From PGYR01 sp041675005 (GTDB lineage: Bacteria > Bacteroidota > Ignavibacteria > Kapaibacteriales > UBA2268), in the NCBI GenBank assembly GCA_041675005.1, contig JBAYUQ010000022.1, forward strand, positions 1-49,406: 49,406 nucleotides of DNA, written 5' to 3'. Position numbers and translations under genes: made by a program. Positions 1-6,630 of this stretch are shown one piece after another. Numbering within the stretch: position 1 is the stretch's first letter; each line of letters begins with the position of its first letter. The notes beneath the pieces were generated by a model. It saw only the letters and a program-made list of their open reading frames with translations. It ran no database searches and had not been told where the DNA came from.

Positions 1-8
1 GAACACCG

Positions 9-122
9 ATGCTCGATGACCTGACCCGCAAGCTGCTCACCGTCCGCCGGTGGGCGCTGATCGTCCTCGCCGGCTGCGGGCTGGCGGGGCTGGCTTGGCT
101 GGTGTGGAGGTGGGTGGGATGA
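9..122 (+). CDS. small single-span membrane protein (37 aa)
   Basis: ATG-started frame of 37 codons. A short basic N-terminus (DLTRKLL, VRR) precedes one hydrophobic stretch (WALIVLAGCGLAGLAWLVW), so it should be a small inner-membrane protein with a single span. Its stop TGA overlaps the ATG of the zinc-ribbon gene (ATGA), which implies translational coupling. No family is recognised. It is the first gene seen at the left edge, and its upstream region lies outside the window. Confidence 0.55.
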   Translation: MLDDLTRKLLTVRRWALIVLAGCGLAGLAWLVWRWVG

Positions 123-394
123 CCGCCGAAATCATCAGCATCGAAGATCGCAGCAAGGGCTGGCTCTCCGGCCCTGCGCAATGTCTCGGCTGCTCGCACA
201 AGTGGGCTGCCGTGTCGCCGGTCGGCGTGGTGTGGCTGGAGTGCCAGTCCTGCGGCTTTGAGATGGGCCGGCGCACCGGACCCGTCCAGGCCGGCGACGA
301 GCGATGGGAATGCGGCTGCGGCAACGACTTGTTCAGGATCAACCGCGAGGGTGCGTACTGCGCGCGGTGCGGGTGCGAGCAGAGGTTTCCATGA
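119..394 (+). CDS. zinc-ribbon protein (91 aa)
   Basis: Four paired-cysteine knuckles are visible: CLGC near residue 23, CQSC near 44, CGCG near 67 and CARC near 81. They suggest two stacked zinc ribbons in a small soluble protein. The start at 119 is preferred because its ATG overlaps the stop of the upstream small gene, and its own stop overlaps the next ATG at 391. Such proteins may bind nucleic acid or act as adaptors, but no specific function can be read. It belongs to the rightward run of small early genes. Confidence 0.75.
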   Translation: MTAEIISIEDRSKGWLSGPAQCLGCSHKWAAVSPVGVVWLECQSCGFEMGRRTGPVQAGDERWECGCGNDLFRINREGAYCARCGCEQRFP

Positions 395-528
395 GAACGC
401 TCATCGGCTGGCTCTGCTACCGCTTCATCATGGCGTGGCCCTATCCGCCGTCCGGCACCGGGATCGTCGGGTGGGCGCTGGCTCGTGCCGGGCAGTACGC
501 TGACCCCGGGGAGGAATACCGGCCATGA
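391..528 (+). CDS. small hypothetical protein (45 aa)
   Basis: Short frame coupled by ATGA overlaps to the zinc-ribbon gene upstream and to a 29-codon frame downstream. The N-terminal half is hydrophobic and aromatic (RTLIGWLCYRFIMAWPYPP), the C-terminal half polar and acidic. It may be weakly membrane-associated. No family recognised; support comes mainly from operon packing. Confidence 0.5.
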   Translation: MRTLIGWLCYRFIMAWPYPPSGTGIVGWALARAGQYADPGEEYRP

Positions 529-614
529 CCATGCGCCAACGCAAGCGGAGGATCATGCGAGCGCCGCGCGCGGTCTATGCCTGGTGCGGGCTGTGGCTGG
601 TGCGGGTCAGGTGA
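525..614 (+). CDS. tiny basic protein (29 aa)
   Basis: ATG overlaps the stop of the preceding gene (ATGA), with a purine-rich GGGGAGGAA upstream. The product is strongly basic at the N-terminus (RQRKRRIMR) followed by a short hydrophobic/aromatic stretch (AVYAWCGLWLV). It could be a very small membrane-anchored peptide. There is no homology evidence; the call rests on coupling and ribosome-binding context. Confidence 0.35.
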   Translation: MTMRQRKRRIMRAPRAVYAWCGLWLVRVR

Positions 615-625
615 GGGAGGGCTGA

Positions 626-790
626 ATGAGCATCCTCACCCAAGCCGCAATGCACACTTCCTTACCGCCCAGTCACGCCGCGACCTATACGGCCGACGAA
701 AGTACTTGCGCTATGACTGCGAGGCATATACAGTGTGTCTCATGCGCTCGACGAGTGCACCGCGCCTCGGGGATCAGGGCAGGAGAGTGA
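626..790 (+). CDS. small cysteine-motif protein (54 aa)
   Basis: ATG at 626 is preceded by a good Shine-Dalgarno (GGGAGG, 6-7 nt away). The C-terminal half carries CVSCARRVHRA, a CxxCARR knuckle also found in the 53-aa protein at 45892-46053 (CKSCARRIDRA), so the two look like diverged paralogues in the same early operon. Only one CxxC pair is obvious, so zinc binding would need dimerisation or the nearby His residues. No known function. Confidence 0.5.
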   Translation: MSILTQAAMHTSLPPSHAATYTADESTCAMTARHIQCVSCARRVHRASGIRAGE

Positions 791-791
791 G

Positions 792-1166
792 ATGAGCAAC
801 AGCTACCGCATCACCAGCAAGGCCGGCGCCGACTTCGGCGTGTACGCAGGCGAGACGGCCGAGGAAGCCTTTGCCGCGATGGTCGCCGAGTGCGGCGACG
901 GCGTGGACACCGAAGGCAATAGCACTGTCGGCACGATGGCCGACTGGATCATCGAAGAAGTCGACGGCGTCTACACCTACCGCACCGACGCCACCCACTG
1001 CGACACCGAGTACGACAGCGAGGCCGAGGCCATCGCCGCCGCCATCGCAGACGGCGAATGGGCCGAGTTCGACAGTGACCGCGAGGACCGTGACATCGAC
1101 GATGGCGCGTGGCTGTGCATCTACGAGGACGGCGCCCCCGTCACCGTACGCGGGACGATGCCGTGA
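792..1166 (+). CDS. acidic hypothetical protein (124 aa)
   Basis: Start chosen at the ATG preceded by GGAGAG rather than an upstream in-frame GTG/ATG. The protein is very acidic (about a quarter Asp/Glu), has no membrane segment, and includes repeated EAxxAAxxA-type helical stretches and a C-terminal DGAWLCIYEDGAPV segment. Highly acidic small early proteins of phages are sometimes DNA mimics or host-protein inhibitors, but nothing specific supports that here. Its stop overlaps the GTG of the HTH gene (GTGA). Confidence 0.65.
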   Translation: MSNSYRITSKAGADFGVYAGETAEEAFAAMVAECGDGVDTEGNSTVGTMADWIIEEVDGVYTYRTDATHCDTEYDSEAEAIAAAIADGEWAEFDSDREDRDIDDGAWLCIYEDGAPVTVRGTMP

Positions 1167-1423
1167 CAACCCACCCCCGCCGCTCAACGTGGCGGTCCGC
1201 CCTCCCCCGACCCACGCCTGAGGAGGTGCGCCGGCTGCGCGAGGCCGCCGGCATGACCCTCGAGGCAGCGGCAACAGAGGCCGGTCTATCCGGATGGCGG
1301 GCGTGGCACAAGTGGGAGAGCGGCGAGGCACGCCCGCCGTCGCAGACATGGGAGCTGTGGCTGCTGCGCGTCAGGATGCACCCGACGCACGAGCTGCTGC
1401 CGCGCAGGGGCGCTACCGCCTGA
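1163..1423 (+). CDS. helix-turn-helix protein (86 aa)
   Basis: GTG start overlaps the upstream stop (GTGA). Residues about 17-60 (PEEVRRLREAAGMTLEAAA, then GLSGWRAWHKWESGEARPP) match the XRE-type HTH layout of helix, turn, recognition helix and W-x-x-W/GEARP, typical of small phage transcription regulators or antitoxin-like HTH domains. It closes the plus-strand run and converges with the minus-strand lysis operon, with its end overlapping a doubtful 28-codon frame on the other strand. Confidence 0.7.
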   Translation: MTTHPRRSTWRSALPRPTPEEVRRLREAAGMTLEAAATEAGLSGWRAWHKWESGEARPPSQTWELWLLRVRMHPTHELLPRRGATA

Positions 1424-1499
1424 GCGCCGCCAGCCAAGCCGCCCATGCGCGCACCCATGCGGTTGCCAGGGCGTCGAGGATCAGGAGCGGGTCAGGCAT
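1413..1499 (-). CDS. possible 28-aa peptide at end of lysis operon
   Basis: A 28-codon frame that overlaps the end of the 95-aa gene by 8 nt. The peptide is amphipathic and Ala/Trp/Leu-rich (LDALATAWVRAWAAWLAAL) and could be a small membrane-active helix. The upstream sequence has no convincing ribosome-binding site, so the call is weak. It would be the last gene of the long leftward transcript. Confidence 0.2.
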   Translation of the reverse strand: MPDPLLILDALATAWVRAWAAWLAALRR

Positions 1500-1779
1500 C
1501 TGGATAGACCGGAAACCGCCCGCGGCCCCTCTCCCCGGTCGCCACGTCGTACCAGACGCGCTCCCCGTTCCGGATGATGAGCAGATCGCGGATGGATCGG
1601 CCGGCAAGCACGCGCTGCATGTCATGCCAGTCTGCACGCGAAAAGTCTCCGTGCATCCCCGACATGCAGGCCAGGTCGCCGCAGAGCGTGAGCGTGGCCA
1701 CGGCGTCATAGGGAGCGCCGTAGAGCCGGCCGCCGCGGAAGATGCGCAGGGTCTGCACGATGGGCTCAAGGTGGATCAC
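1492..1779 (-). CDS. hypothetical protein of lysis-end region (95 aa)
   Basis: Globular, mixed-composition protein with no membrane span. Its ATG overlaps the stop of the 46-aa membrane protein upstream (ATGA). The C-terminus contains IIRNGERVWYDVATGERG, which resembles a beta hairpin. No family recognised. Lying after the spanins, it is in a position where phages often keep small accessory genes. Confidence 0.6.
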   Translation of the reverse strand: MIHLEPIVQTLRIFRGGRLYGAPYDAVATLTLCGDLACMSGMHGDFSRADWHDMQRVLAGRSIRDLLIIRNGERVWYDVATGERGRGRFPVYPDA

Positions 1780-1916
1780 GATGCGAACGGCGCGATTGCC
1801 GCGAGCAGCGCCGTCAGGCCGAGCACAGCCCGCAGCACGAAGAAGAAAGCCCGCCGCCGACTGGCAGCGGGCAAGCCCGGGTGAATGGCGAATCCCGGGG
1901 AGGAGACACGGTTCAT
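1776..1916 (-). CDS. small membrane protein after the spanins (46 aa)
   Basis: ATG at 1916 overlaps the stop of the o-spanin gene (ATGA) and its stop overlaps the next ATG (1779). A basic patch (ASRRRAF) is followed by one hydrophobic span (FFVLRAVLGLTALLAAIAPF), so a single-pass inner-membrane peptide with cytoplasmic N-terminus is likely. It could modulate lysis (antiholin-like), but that is inferred from position only. Confidence 0.5.
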   Translation of the reverse strand: MNRVSSPGFAIHPGLPAASRRRAFFFVLRAVLGLTALLAAIAPFAS

Positions 1917-2188
1917 GGCGCTGGCCTCACCACGTCGCGGACGTAGCCCTGCAAGCCCTCGGCGCGCGCGGTGCACTCGGCATGCGAGACCTTCGCGGCC
2001 CGAATGGACGCGGCGAGCAGGTCGAGAGACACGCGCCCCTCACCGCCCATCGCGGGCCACGGCGGGCACACCTGCATCACCCACACGGGCGGGGGCGGCG
2101 GTCGGTCGGTCAGGATCACCGTCTGCGGAATTCCAGAGCAAGCGCACAGACTCAGGAGCAGACCGGCACTCAGCATCAGCTTGGACAT
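1913..2188 (-). CDS. Rz1: o-spanin, Rz1-like outer-membrane lipoprotein (91 aa)
   Basis: Outer-membrane half of the spanin pair that fuses inner and outer membranes at the end of lysis. Residues 1-17 form a lipoprotein signal (SKLMLSAGLLLSLCAC) with lipobox L-C-A-C17. The proline run DRPPPPP near residue 28 is typical of Rz1. The gene starts inside Rz in another frame and runs about 127 nt past its stop, an overlapping rather than fully embedded arrangement. The C-terminal half (SLDLLAASIRAAKVSHAECTA) is helical and longer than in lambda Rz1. Confidence 0.8.
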   Translation of the reverse strand: MSKLMLSAGLLLSLCACSGIPQTVILTDRPPPPPVWVMQVCPPWPAMGGEGRVSLDLLAASIRAAKVSHAECTARAEGLQGYVRDVVRPAP

Positions 2189-2462
2189 GGATCGTCTCCA
2201 CGATGGTCTTGACGCGGGCGGGCCGGGCGCGCAGGCGCTCGACCTCGATGTGCAGGGCATCCATGCGGGTGACGGTTTCGCGCAGCTCCTGGGCGCGCTT
2301 CTCGGCGGCGAGCTGGCGCTCCGCGTCCCACTTCGCCTGCACCGCGGCGCGGCCGTGAATGCGGCCTGTGTCATAGGTCGCCCACGCACCGAGAGCCAGG
2401 GCGGCGAGCAGGGCCAGCACCGGCAGGGCGCGCATCAGGTAGGGCAGCGCGAAGGCAATCAT
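2040..2462 (-). CDS. Rz: i-spanin, Rz-like inner-membrane protein (140 aa)
   Basis: Type II inner-membrane protein. A hydrophobic span (residues about 11-28, RALPVLALLAALALGAWAT) precedes a long periplasmic coiled coil rich in A/E/R/Q (residues 35-90, with AEKRAQELRE and EVERLRAR), as in lambda Rz. The ATG overlaps the endolysin stop (ATGA). The o-spanin gene begins within it in a different frame. The C-terminal tail is likely constrained by that overlap. Confidence 0.82.
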   Translation of the reverse strand: MIAFALPYLMRALPVLALLAALALGAWATYDTGRIHGRAAVQAKWDAERQLAAEKRAQELRETVTRMDALHIEVERLRARPARVKTIVETIHVQADAECRSAPESVRLLWNSADGDPDRPTAAPARVGDAGVPAVARDGR

Positions 2463-3034
2463 GTGTCGGTCGCTCCGTACCTGAGGTTCCCGGCGATGCG
2501 CCGCGCCCAGCCGCGCCCGAAGCTTGGCCAGGTCGTCAGCTTGGCGTAGAACTCCAGGCGCTCGGCGTTGAACCGCGCGATCACTTCGGCAGGGTCGAGC
2601 GCGCGCACCGCCGCCACCGTCACCTGCCCGACCTGTCCGTCATCAGCCACGCCCACGGCGCGCTGGAGGAAGCGGATCGCGTTGCCGATGCCGTGGTTCA
2701 CCGCCGCGTCGAAGAGCTGGAACCCGATGGCCGGCGCGTACTGGTCGGCCTGCGCGCGCTGCCAGTATCCGACGCGGTAGATCTCGCGGGCCTGCTCGCG
2801 GGTCAGCAGGCGCATGCTGCCGGTGTAGCCGTGCTCGCGCGCCACGCGCTCGGTGATGCCCAAGTTGGTCGCGCCGCCCGGGTCGTCAGGATGGTCGACG
2901 TAGCCGCCTTCGTGGCCGATCACGCGCTCGAACGCCGCGTCAAAGCCGGTGTCACGCGCCGCAGGTGCGCCCCACTCCTGCGCGGGCTCACTCGGTGCGC
3001 CCAGCCGGTCCCGCAACCAGTCGAACATGCTCAT
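2459..3034 (-). CDS. endolysin, GH108-type muramidase (191 aa)
   Basis: Peptidoglycan-cleaving lysin. Residues about 32-62 contain the signature of glycosyl hydrolase family 108 (HEGGYVDHPDDPGG then TNLGIT), with Glu42 as the expected catalytic acid. The downstream half (residues 100-170, FQLFDAAVNHG and RFLQRAVGVADDGQVG) fits the C-terminal peptidoglycan-binding region of these enzymes. There is no signal peptide, so export needs a holin, consistent with the neighbours. The start at 3034 gives an ATGA overlap with the upstream membrane protein. Confidence 0.92.
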   Translation of the reverse strand: MSMFDWLRDRLGAPSEPAQEWGAPAARDTGFDAAFERVIGHEGGYVDHPDDPGGATNLGITERVAREHGYTGSMRLLTREQAREIYRVGYWQRAQADQYAPAIGFQLFDAAVNHGIGNAIRFLQRAVGVADDGQVGQVTVAAVRALDPAEVIARFNAERLEFYAKLTTWPSFGRGWARRIAGNLRYGATDT

Positions 3035-3297
3035 GCCTGACCTCCACCGCGCCGAGTGCAGTGCCGCCGCCACGCGATGCGCGTGATGCCCCACAGACAC
3101 AGCCCGGCGAGGCTCGCCATCTGACCCACCAGCCAGTTCGGCGGGTCGCCCTCGGTGGCCGCGAGCGAGAAGACGGCGATCCCGCCGATGCAGGCCGTGC
3201 CAACGATGCCGCTCGGGATGCGCGGATCGAGCGCGAGCCATACCGCAGTCGCGCAGATCACGGACAGGGACGCGTGATAGAGCAGGGTCAGCATCAT
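3031..3297 (-). CDS. putative holin, three-span membrane protein (89 aa)
   Basis: Three hydrophobic segments (residues about 5-24, 31-50 and 57-78) and a basic C-terminus (RIAWRRHCTRRGG), the topology of small three-span phage holins. It sits directly upstream of the endolysin with ATGA coupling. Two adjacent ATGs exist at 3297 and 3294; either overlaps the upstream stop. Being small, polytopic and next to the lysin makes it the best holin candidate, although the 117-aa neighbour is an alternative. Confidence 0.65.
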   Translation of the reverse strand: MMLTLLYHASLSVICATAVWLALDPRIPSGIVGTACIGGIAVFSLAATEGDPPNWLVGQMASLAGLCLWGITRIAWRRHCTRRGGGQA

Positions 3298-3647
3298 GCC
3301 CCCCGGTCGAGTCGGAGGAACTTCCGGATCGCGTCGCGCGCGATGGCGGCAATCTGCACGTCTCGGATCGTTGCGTGGACCTCGCCGATCACGACCATCG
3401 CAAATGCCCCAACGAGGAATGCAAGCGCGCCCTCGATGTTCTTCGACCCGATACCTGCCCACTCGCTGATCGCGGGCGCGAGATACCACGCAGCAGCCGC
3501 GCCGCCGCCCACGGCTGTGACCCGCTGCAGCCATGTCGAGTCCGGCGGCAGACCGCGGAGGGCGACGATTGACCCAAAAACACCGGGGATGAGCTTGGCG
3601 GCCAGCGCCACCAGCGCCTCGCCGAAGGTGAGTTGATCCGCTGCCAC
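3294..3647 (-). CDS. putative second holin/antiholin, membrane protein (117 aa)
   Basis: GTG start at 3647. Hydrophobic segments at residues about 10-30 (LVALAAKLIPGVFGSIVAL), 43-62 and 72-93 (IEGALAFLVGAFAMVVIGEV), then a charged helical tail ending FLRLDRGA. This could be the holin with the 89-aa protein as antiholin, or the reverse. The gene follows a membrane protein of unknown role by 13 nt and overlaps the next gene by ATGA. Confidence 0.6.
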   Translation of the reverse strand: MAADQLTFGEALVALAAKLIPGVFGSIVALRGLPPDSTWLQRVTAVGGGAAAAWYLAPAISEWAGIGSKNIEGALAFLVGAFAMVVIGEVHATIRDVQIAAIARDAIRKFLRLDRGA

Positions 3648-3660
3648 TACTGGCCCTCCG

Positions 3661-3978
3661 TCACGGCTGATCCTTCCTGCACCGCGCGCAGTGCCCTGGG
3701 TCCACTTGATCGAGCAGCCAGCACAGCGCCAGCGCCCATCGGTCGCCATCGACCTCGGCCAGCGCTGCACGCGTGCTGATCGTCATGTCCTCGCTGCCAC
3801 CGAACGCGGCATTCGCGGCCTGGTCGAACGCCAGCGCGATTCTGTGGGCTCGCTCGCTGCGCCCGAAGATCGCCAGCGTCAGCCACGCGAGCCCGATCAC
3901 GGCGCCGATCACGCACAGCAGCCAGATGACCAGCGCCGCGAACGGCCGCTTGAACCAGGTTGCGGACAGCGCGCTCAT
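3661..3978 (-). CDS. membrane protein near lysis genes (105 aa)
   Basis: Start at 3978 chosen for the ATGA overlap with the upstream gene. One strong hydrophobic stretch (residues about 10-37, FAALVIWLLCVIGAVIGLAWLT) follows a short basic N-terminus; the rest is soluble with a CARC near the C-terminus. No family recognised; the cytoplasmic or periplasmic domain may regulate lysis or superinfection. Lies between baseplate and lysis genes. Confidence 0.6.
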   Translation of the reverse strand: MSALSATWFKRPFAALVIWLLCVIGAVIGLAWLTLAIFGRSERAHRIALAFDQAANAAFGGSEDMTISTRAALAEVDGDRWALALCWLLDQVDPGHCARCRKDQP

Positions 3979-4379
3979 AGCGCCGCCGCCGCGACGAACA
4001 GGGCGTCCAGTTGCGCTTCGCTCAGCGACAGCGCGGGCGCGAGCTGCTCGACGAAGCCGTTGTGGCGCTGCACCTCGGATGAGTATTCCCACTCGATCCG
4101 CGCCGCCGTCTTCTCCGGCTCCGCGAGCGCGTCAATCGCAGCCTCGACACCGGACAGCAGCCCTGCTGCATGCAGAGCGCGCCTGGCCTGGCGCATCGTG
4201 ACAGCATCAGGTACAGGCGCGCTGACGGCGGGAGGCGAAAACGCATCTCCGTCCCATAGCCATCCAGGGCCTGCCACATCAGTCTGCACCGCGACATCCG
4301 CGGCCTGTAGTCCGGGCCAGCCGCCATCCGCTTCGACGACATTCTGGACGACCCCCCCGACGATCAGTGCGTACCTCAT
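3975..4379 (-). CDS. tail-fibre-associated hypothetical protein (134 aa)
   Basis: The N-terminus (MRYALIVGGVVQNVVEADG) resembles the opening of phage tail-fibre assembly or tip-associated proteins, which start with a short beta hairpin and a W-rich segment (PGWLWDGDAFSPP, residues about 38-52). The C-terminal half is alpha-helical (MRQARRALHAAGLL; residues 62-134), like the chaperone-type C-termini of fibre-assembly proteins. Start at 4379 shares one base with the upstream stop (TGATG). It follows the Gly-rich tail-tip gene, fitting an assembly or capping role. Confidence 0.6.
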   Translation of the reverse strand: MRYALIVGGVVQNVVEADGGWPGLQAADVAVQTDVAGPGWLWDGDAFSPPAVSAPVPDAVTMRQARRALHAAGLLSGVEAAIDALAEPEKTAARIEWEYSSEVQRHNGFVEQLAPALSLSEAQLDALFVAAAAL

Positions 4380-5779
4380 CAGCACATCCCCCATATCTGC
4401 AGCTCGCCACGCCCGCCAGCCCCCGACGATGCACCCGTCCTGGTCCCACCTCCGCCGCCGCCGCGCGGCGAGCCAGCCGTGCCGCTCGTCGCGTCTCCAC
4501 CGTCCCCACCGGACCCGCCAGTGAGCGACGTCCCGGCAGTTCTCGCGCCGGAAGAGGTCGAGCCTGCCCCCCCGCCGCCGCCGCCGTGCCAGGAATTGAA
4601 CCCTTGGAGGTCCGGGGACGTCCGCTTACCCGCGCCGCCGCCCCAGATGGAGTTCTGGTTGCCCGCTCCGCCGAGCTGCCCGCCGCCGTATCCGCCCATC
4701 GCGTACTGCATCACAGATGCGCCGACCGGCGCGGACGCCGACGCGATGCCCGCCACGCCGCCTGGGACAGAGATCACACCATCGAGACTGGTGGCGCCGC
4801 CGCCATTGCCTGGCTCGCCGTCGCCTGTCACTGCCGCTCCACCGGCTCCGATCGTGACAATGCGCGACGTGCCCGGAGTCGGCGACCAGGAGTTGTCCAT
4901 GCACGCCCCGCCGGAGCCGCCACTCGCGCCGGTCGAAAGCTTTGCCCCCGAGCCTCCGGCTCCCCACGCGCGCACAGCCAGGCGCGCATACCCTGGCGGA
5001 TCGGTGAAGGTACTGGATGCCGTGTAGACCGCCTGGAACGGGTGAGCAACCACGGACCGGAACGCCGATCCCGTACACCAGACGAGTCGCATCTCCCCCG
5101 GGTAGGACAGGTACGACGTGAGCCCGTCTATCTGCTGAGTGCTGGACGGGTCGAGCGTGATCGCCCCGGACCCGATGTTGTGCAGCCAGCACCACCAGCC
5201 AGCCCCGAGCGTCGCCGCGGAAGTAAACGCCAGGGTGAACGTGCCATCCAGTCGGATGACTTTCCCCTTGTCGCCGCTGGCCAGCGTGTACCCGGCGGAT
5301 TTGGTCGACTCGGCGAGGCTGTTGATGGTGCCGCTTGGCCCCTGTGCACCGCCGATCGAGATCTGCCAGTCGGTGTACGTGCCGCTGCCATTGACCGCGA
5401 CCACATCGAGCGACAGCGCGCCGGTACCGGCGTTGTAGCTCACGACACGCGCGGCGAGCCAGGTCGTCGGAGCCGAGGTGCGCGCGACGTAGAGATGCTG
5501 CCCGACCTGCCACTGCTTCCCAGTTGACGCCGTGATCGCCACTGAGCCAGTCGCCACGGCGATCGACGTCGATGACGTACCGGATAGCGCCTGCGCGTAC
5601 ACCTGAGCCAGGTCACGCGCATCCTCGGCGTCATCCCGGATTGTCTCGATCGCAGACATCTCCACGAGCGCGTCGACCAGCAGCGGGAAGAAGTACGTGC
5701 GGTGCCCGCCGTTGAGCATGTCCCTGCTGGACGTGCCGTCGTCCGAGTAAGTACTGCCGTTCAGAGTGACCTGTGTCAC
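4379..5779 (-). CDS. Gly-rich tail-tip/fibre protein (466 aa)
   Basis: GTG start at 5779 overlaps the upstream stop (GTGA). Residues about 1-190 are beta-rich and include the tail-type segment GDKGKVIRLDGTFTLAFTSA. Residues about 275-466 are dominated by glycine (GGGGGGAGS, GGSGGDGGDAT), ending in RGELQIWGMC. Gly-rich C-terminal domains of this kind occur in phage adhesins, such as the tip of T-even gp38-like proteins, where polyglycine sandwiches bind receptors. It is therefore a candidate receptor-binding or tip protein; the specificity is unknown. Confidence 0.7.
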   Translation of the reverse strand: MTQVTLNGSTYSDDGTSSRDMLNGGHRTYFFPLLVDALVEMSAIETIRDDAEDARDLAQVYAQALSGTSSTSIAVATGSVAITASTGKQWQVGQHLYVARTSAPTTWLAARVVSYNAGTGALSLDVVAVNGSGTYTDWQISIGGAQGPSGTINSLAESTKSAGYTLASGDKGKVIRLDGTFTLAFTSAATLGAGWWCWLHNIGSGAITLDPSSTQQIDGLTSYLSYPGEMRLVWCTGSAFRSVVAHPFQAVYTASSTFTDPPGYARLAVRAWGAGGSGAKLSTGASGGSGGACMDNSWSPTPGTSRIVTIGAGGAAVTGDGEPGNGGGATSLDGVISVPGGVAGIASASAPVGASVMQYAMGGYGGGQLGGAGNQNSIWGGGAGKRTSPDLQGFNSWHGGGGGGAGSTSSGARTAGTSLTGGSGGDGGDATSGTAGSPRGGGGGGTRTGASSGAGGRGELQIWGMC

Positions 5780-6630
5780 AGGATTTCCCCGATTTCGAAC
5801 GCAAGTTTGCGCGTGTTGTGGTAGGGGTACTCGATTGCCGAGAGCTGCCGCAGCCGCCCGAGGAACCCGTACTGCTGCGAGTAGGCGAGATCGTCTGCAT
5901 CCGGCACCCAGAGCGCTTCGCCGGTCGTGCCGAGGCGGCGGCACATCTCGTGGACGAACGCGGCCTCGCCGGGCTCCATCCGGTCGAGCGAAAACTGCGC
6001 CACTCTGGACCGACGGCGCGGGTCGTAGAACTCGCCCCCTCCGTCGGCGCGCTGGATCACAGACTGGTCGTCGGCCCATCGCTCAGACCAACCGGCGTAA
6101 GACGCATTCCAGGTCGGCGACAGTCCGCCGCCGCAGAACACGCGTCCGAGCTGCACCCAGCCGTCAGGGTTGCTCGTGTCGGTGATCTGGATGCGCAGGT
6201 ACCGCCCCGAGTAGTAGGCGGAGGAGACATGCAGTACGGCGTATGGCGCGCGCAGGTACTCGTCATCGCCGACGCCCTCCCACCACCCAGACTCCTCCCA
6301 CTCCAGCAGGTCGCCGTCGAAGCTCATCCGCCACGCCAACAGTGACCCGCTGTCGTAGATATCGGATGCGCCGGGCGCAGACCCCAGCGTGATCCGCCAC
6401 GTCGCCGCGCGGGTGAGGTTGTGGTTCACCAGCGCGAACGCGCGGAACGCGCGCACTGACCCGTAATCGAAGTCGATCCGTGTTGATGCCTCGGTAGCGT
6501 CGGCCGAGCGCGCGACCTGAGTCAACTCGCGCGTCAGGAGGTTGTCTCGCGGCAGTCCGGCCAGCCAGTTGCCTGCGCTGAGGACCGCGGAATCGACCCG
6601 ATTCGGCCAAGCAAGGAATAGCTTCGTCAT
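5776..6630 (-). CDS. baseplate/tail-tip structural protein (284 aa)
   Basis: Start at ATG 6630 (ATGA overlap with the previous gene) rather than GTG 6636. It is beta-rich. The first 150 residues (RIDFDYGSVRAFRAFALVNH, later GRYLRIQITDTSNPDG) look like a galactose-binding/discoidin jelly-roll fold. The second half contains a conserved-looking RRRSRVAQFSLDRM segment. Its place after the tape measure and the large tip protein suggests a distal tail or baseplate subunit that may contact carbohydrate. Confidence 0.72.
   Translation of the reverse strand: MTKLFLAWPNRVDSAVLSAGNWLAGLPRDNLLTRELTQVARSADATEASTRIDFDYGSVRAFRAFALVNHNLTRAATWRITLGSAPGASDIYDSGSLLAWRMSFDGDLLEWEESGWWEGVGDDEYLRAPYAVLHVSSAYYSGRYLRIQITDTSNPDGWVQLGRVFCGGGLSPTWNASYAGWSERWADDQSVIQRADGGGEFYDPRRRSRVAQFSLDRMEPGEAAFVHEMCRRLGTTGEALWVPDADDLAYSQQYGFLGRLRQLSAIEYPYHNTRKLAFEIGEIL

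Noticed and set aside
4367..5527. 386-codon plus-strand frame opposite the Gly-rich tip gene
   Set aside because: Complement of Gly/Ser codons gives a Pro/Arg/Ala-rich shadow; no support.
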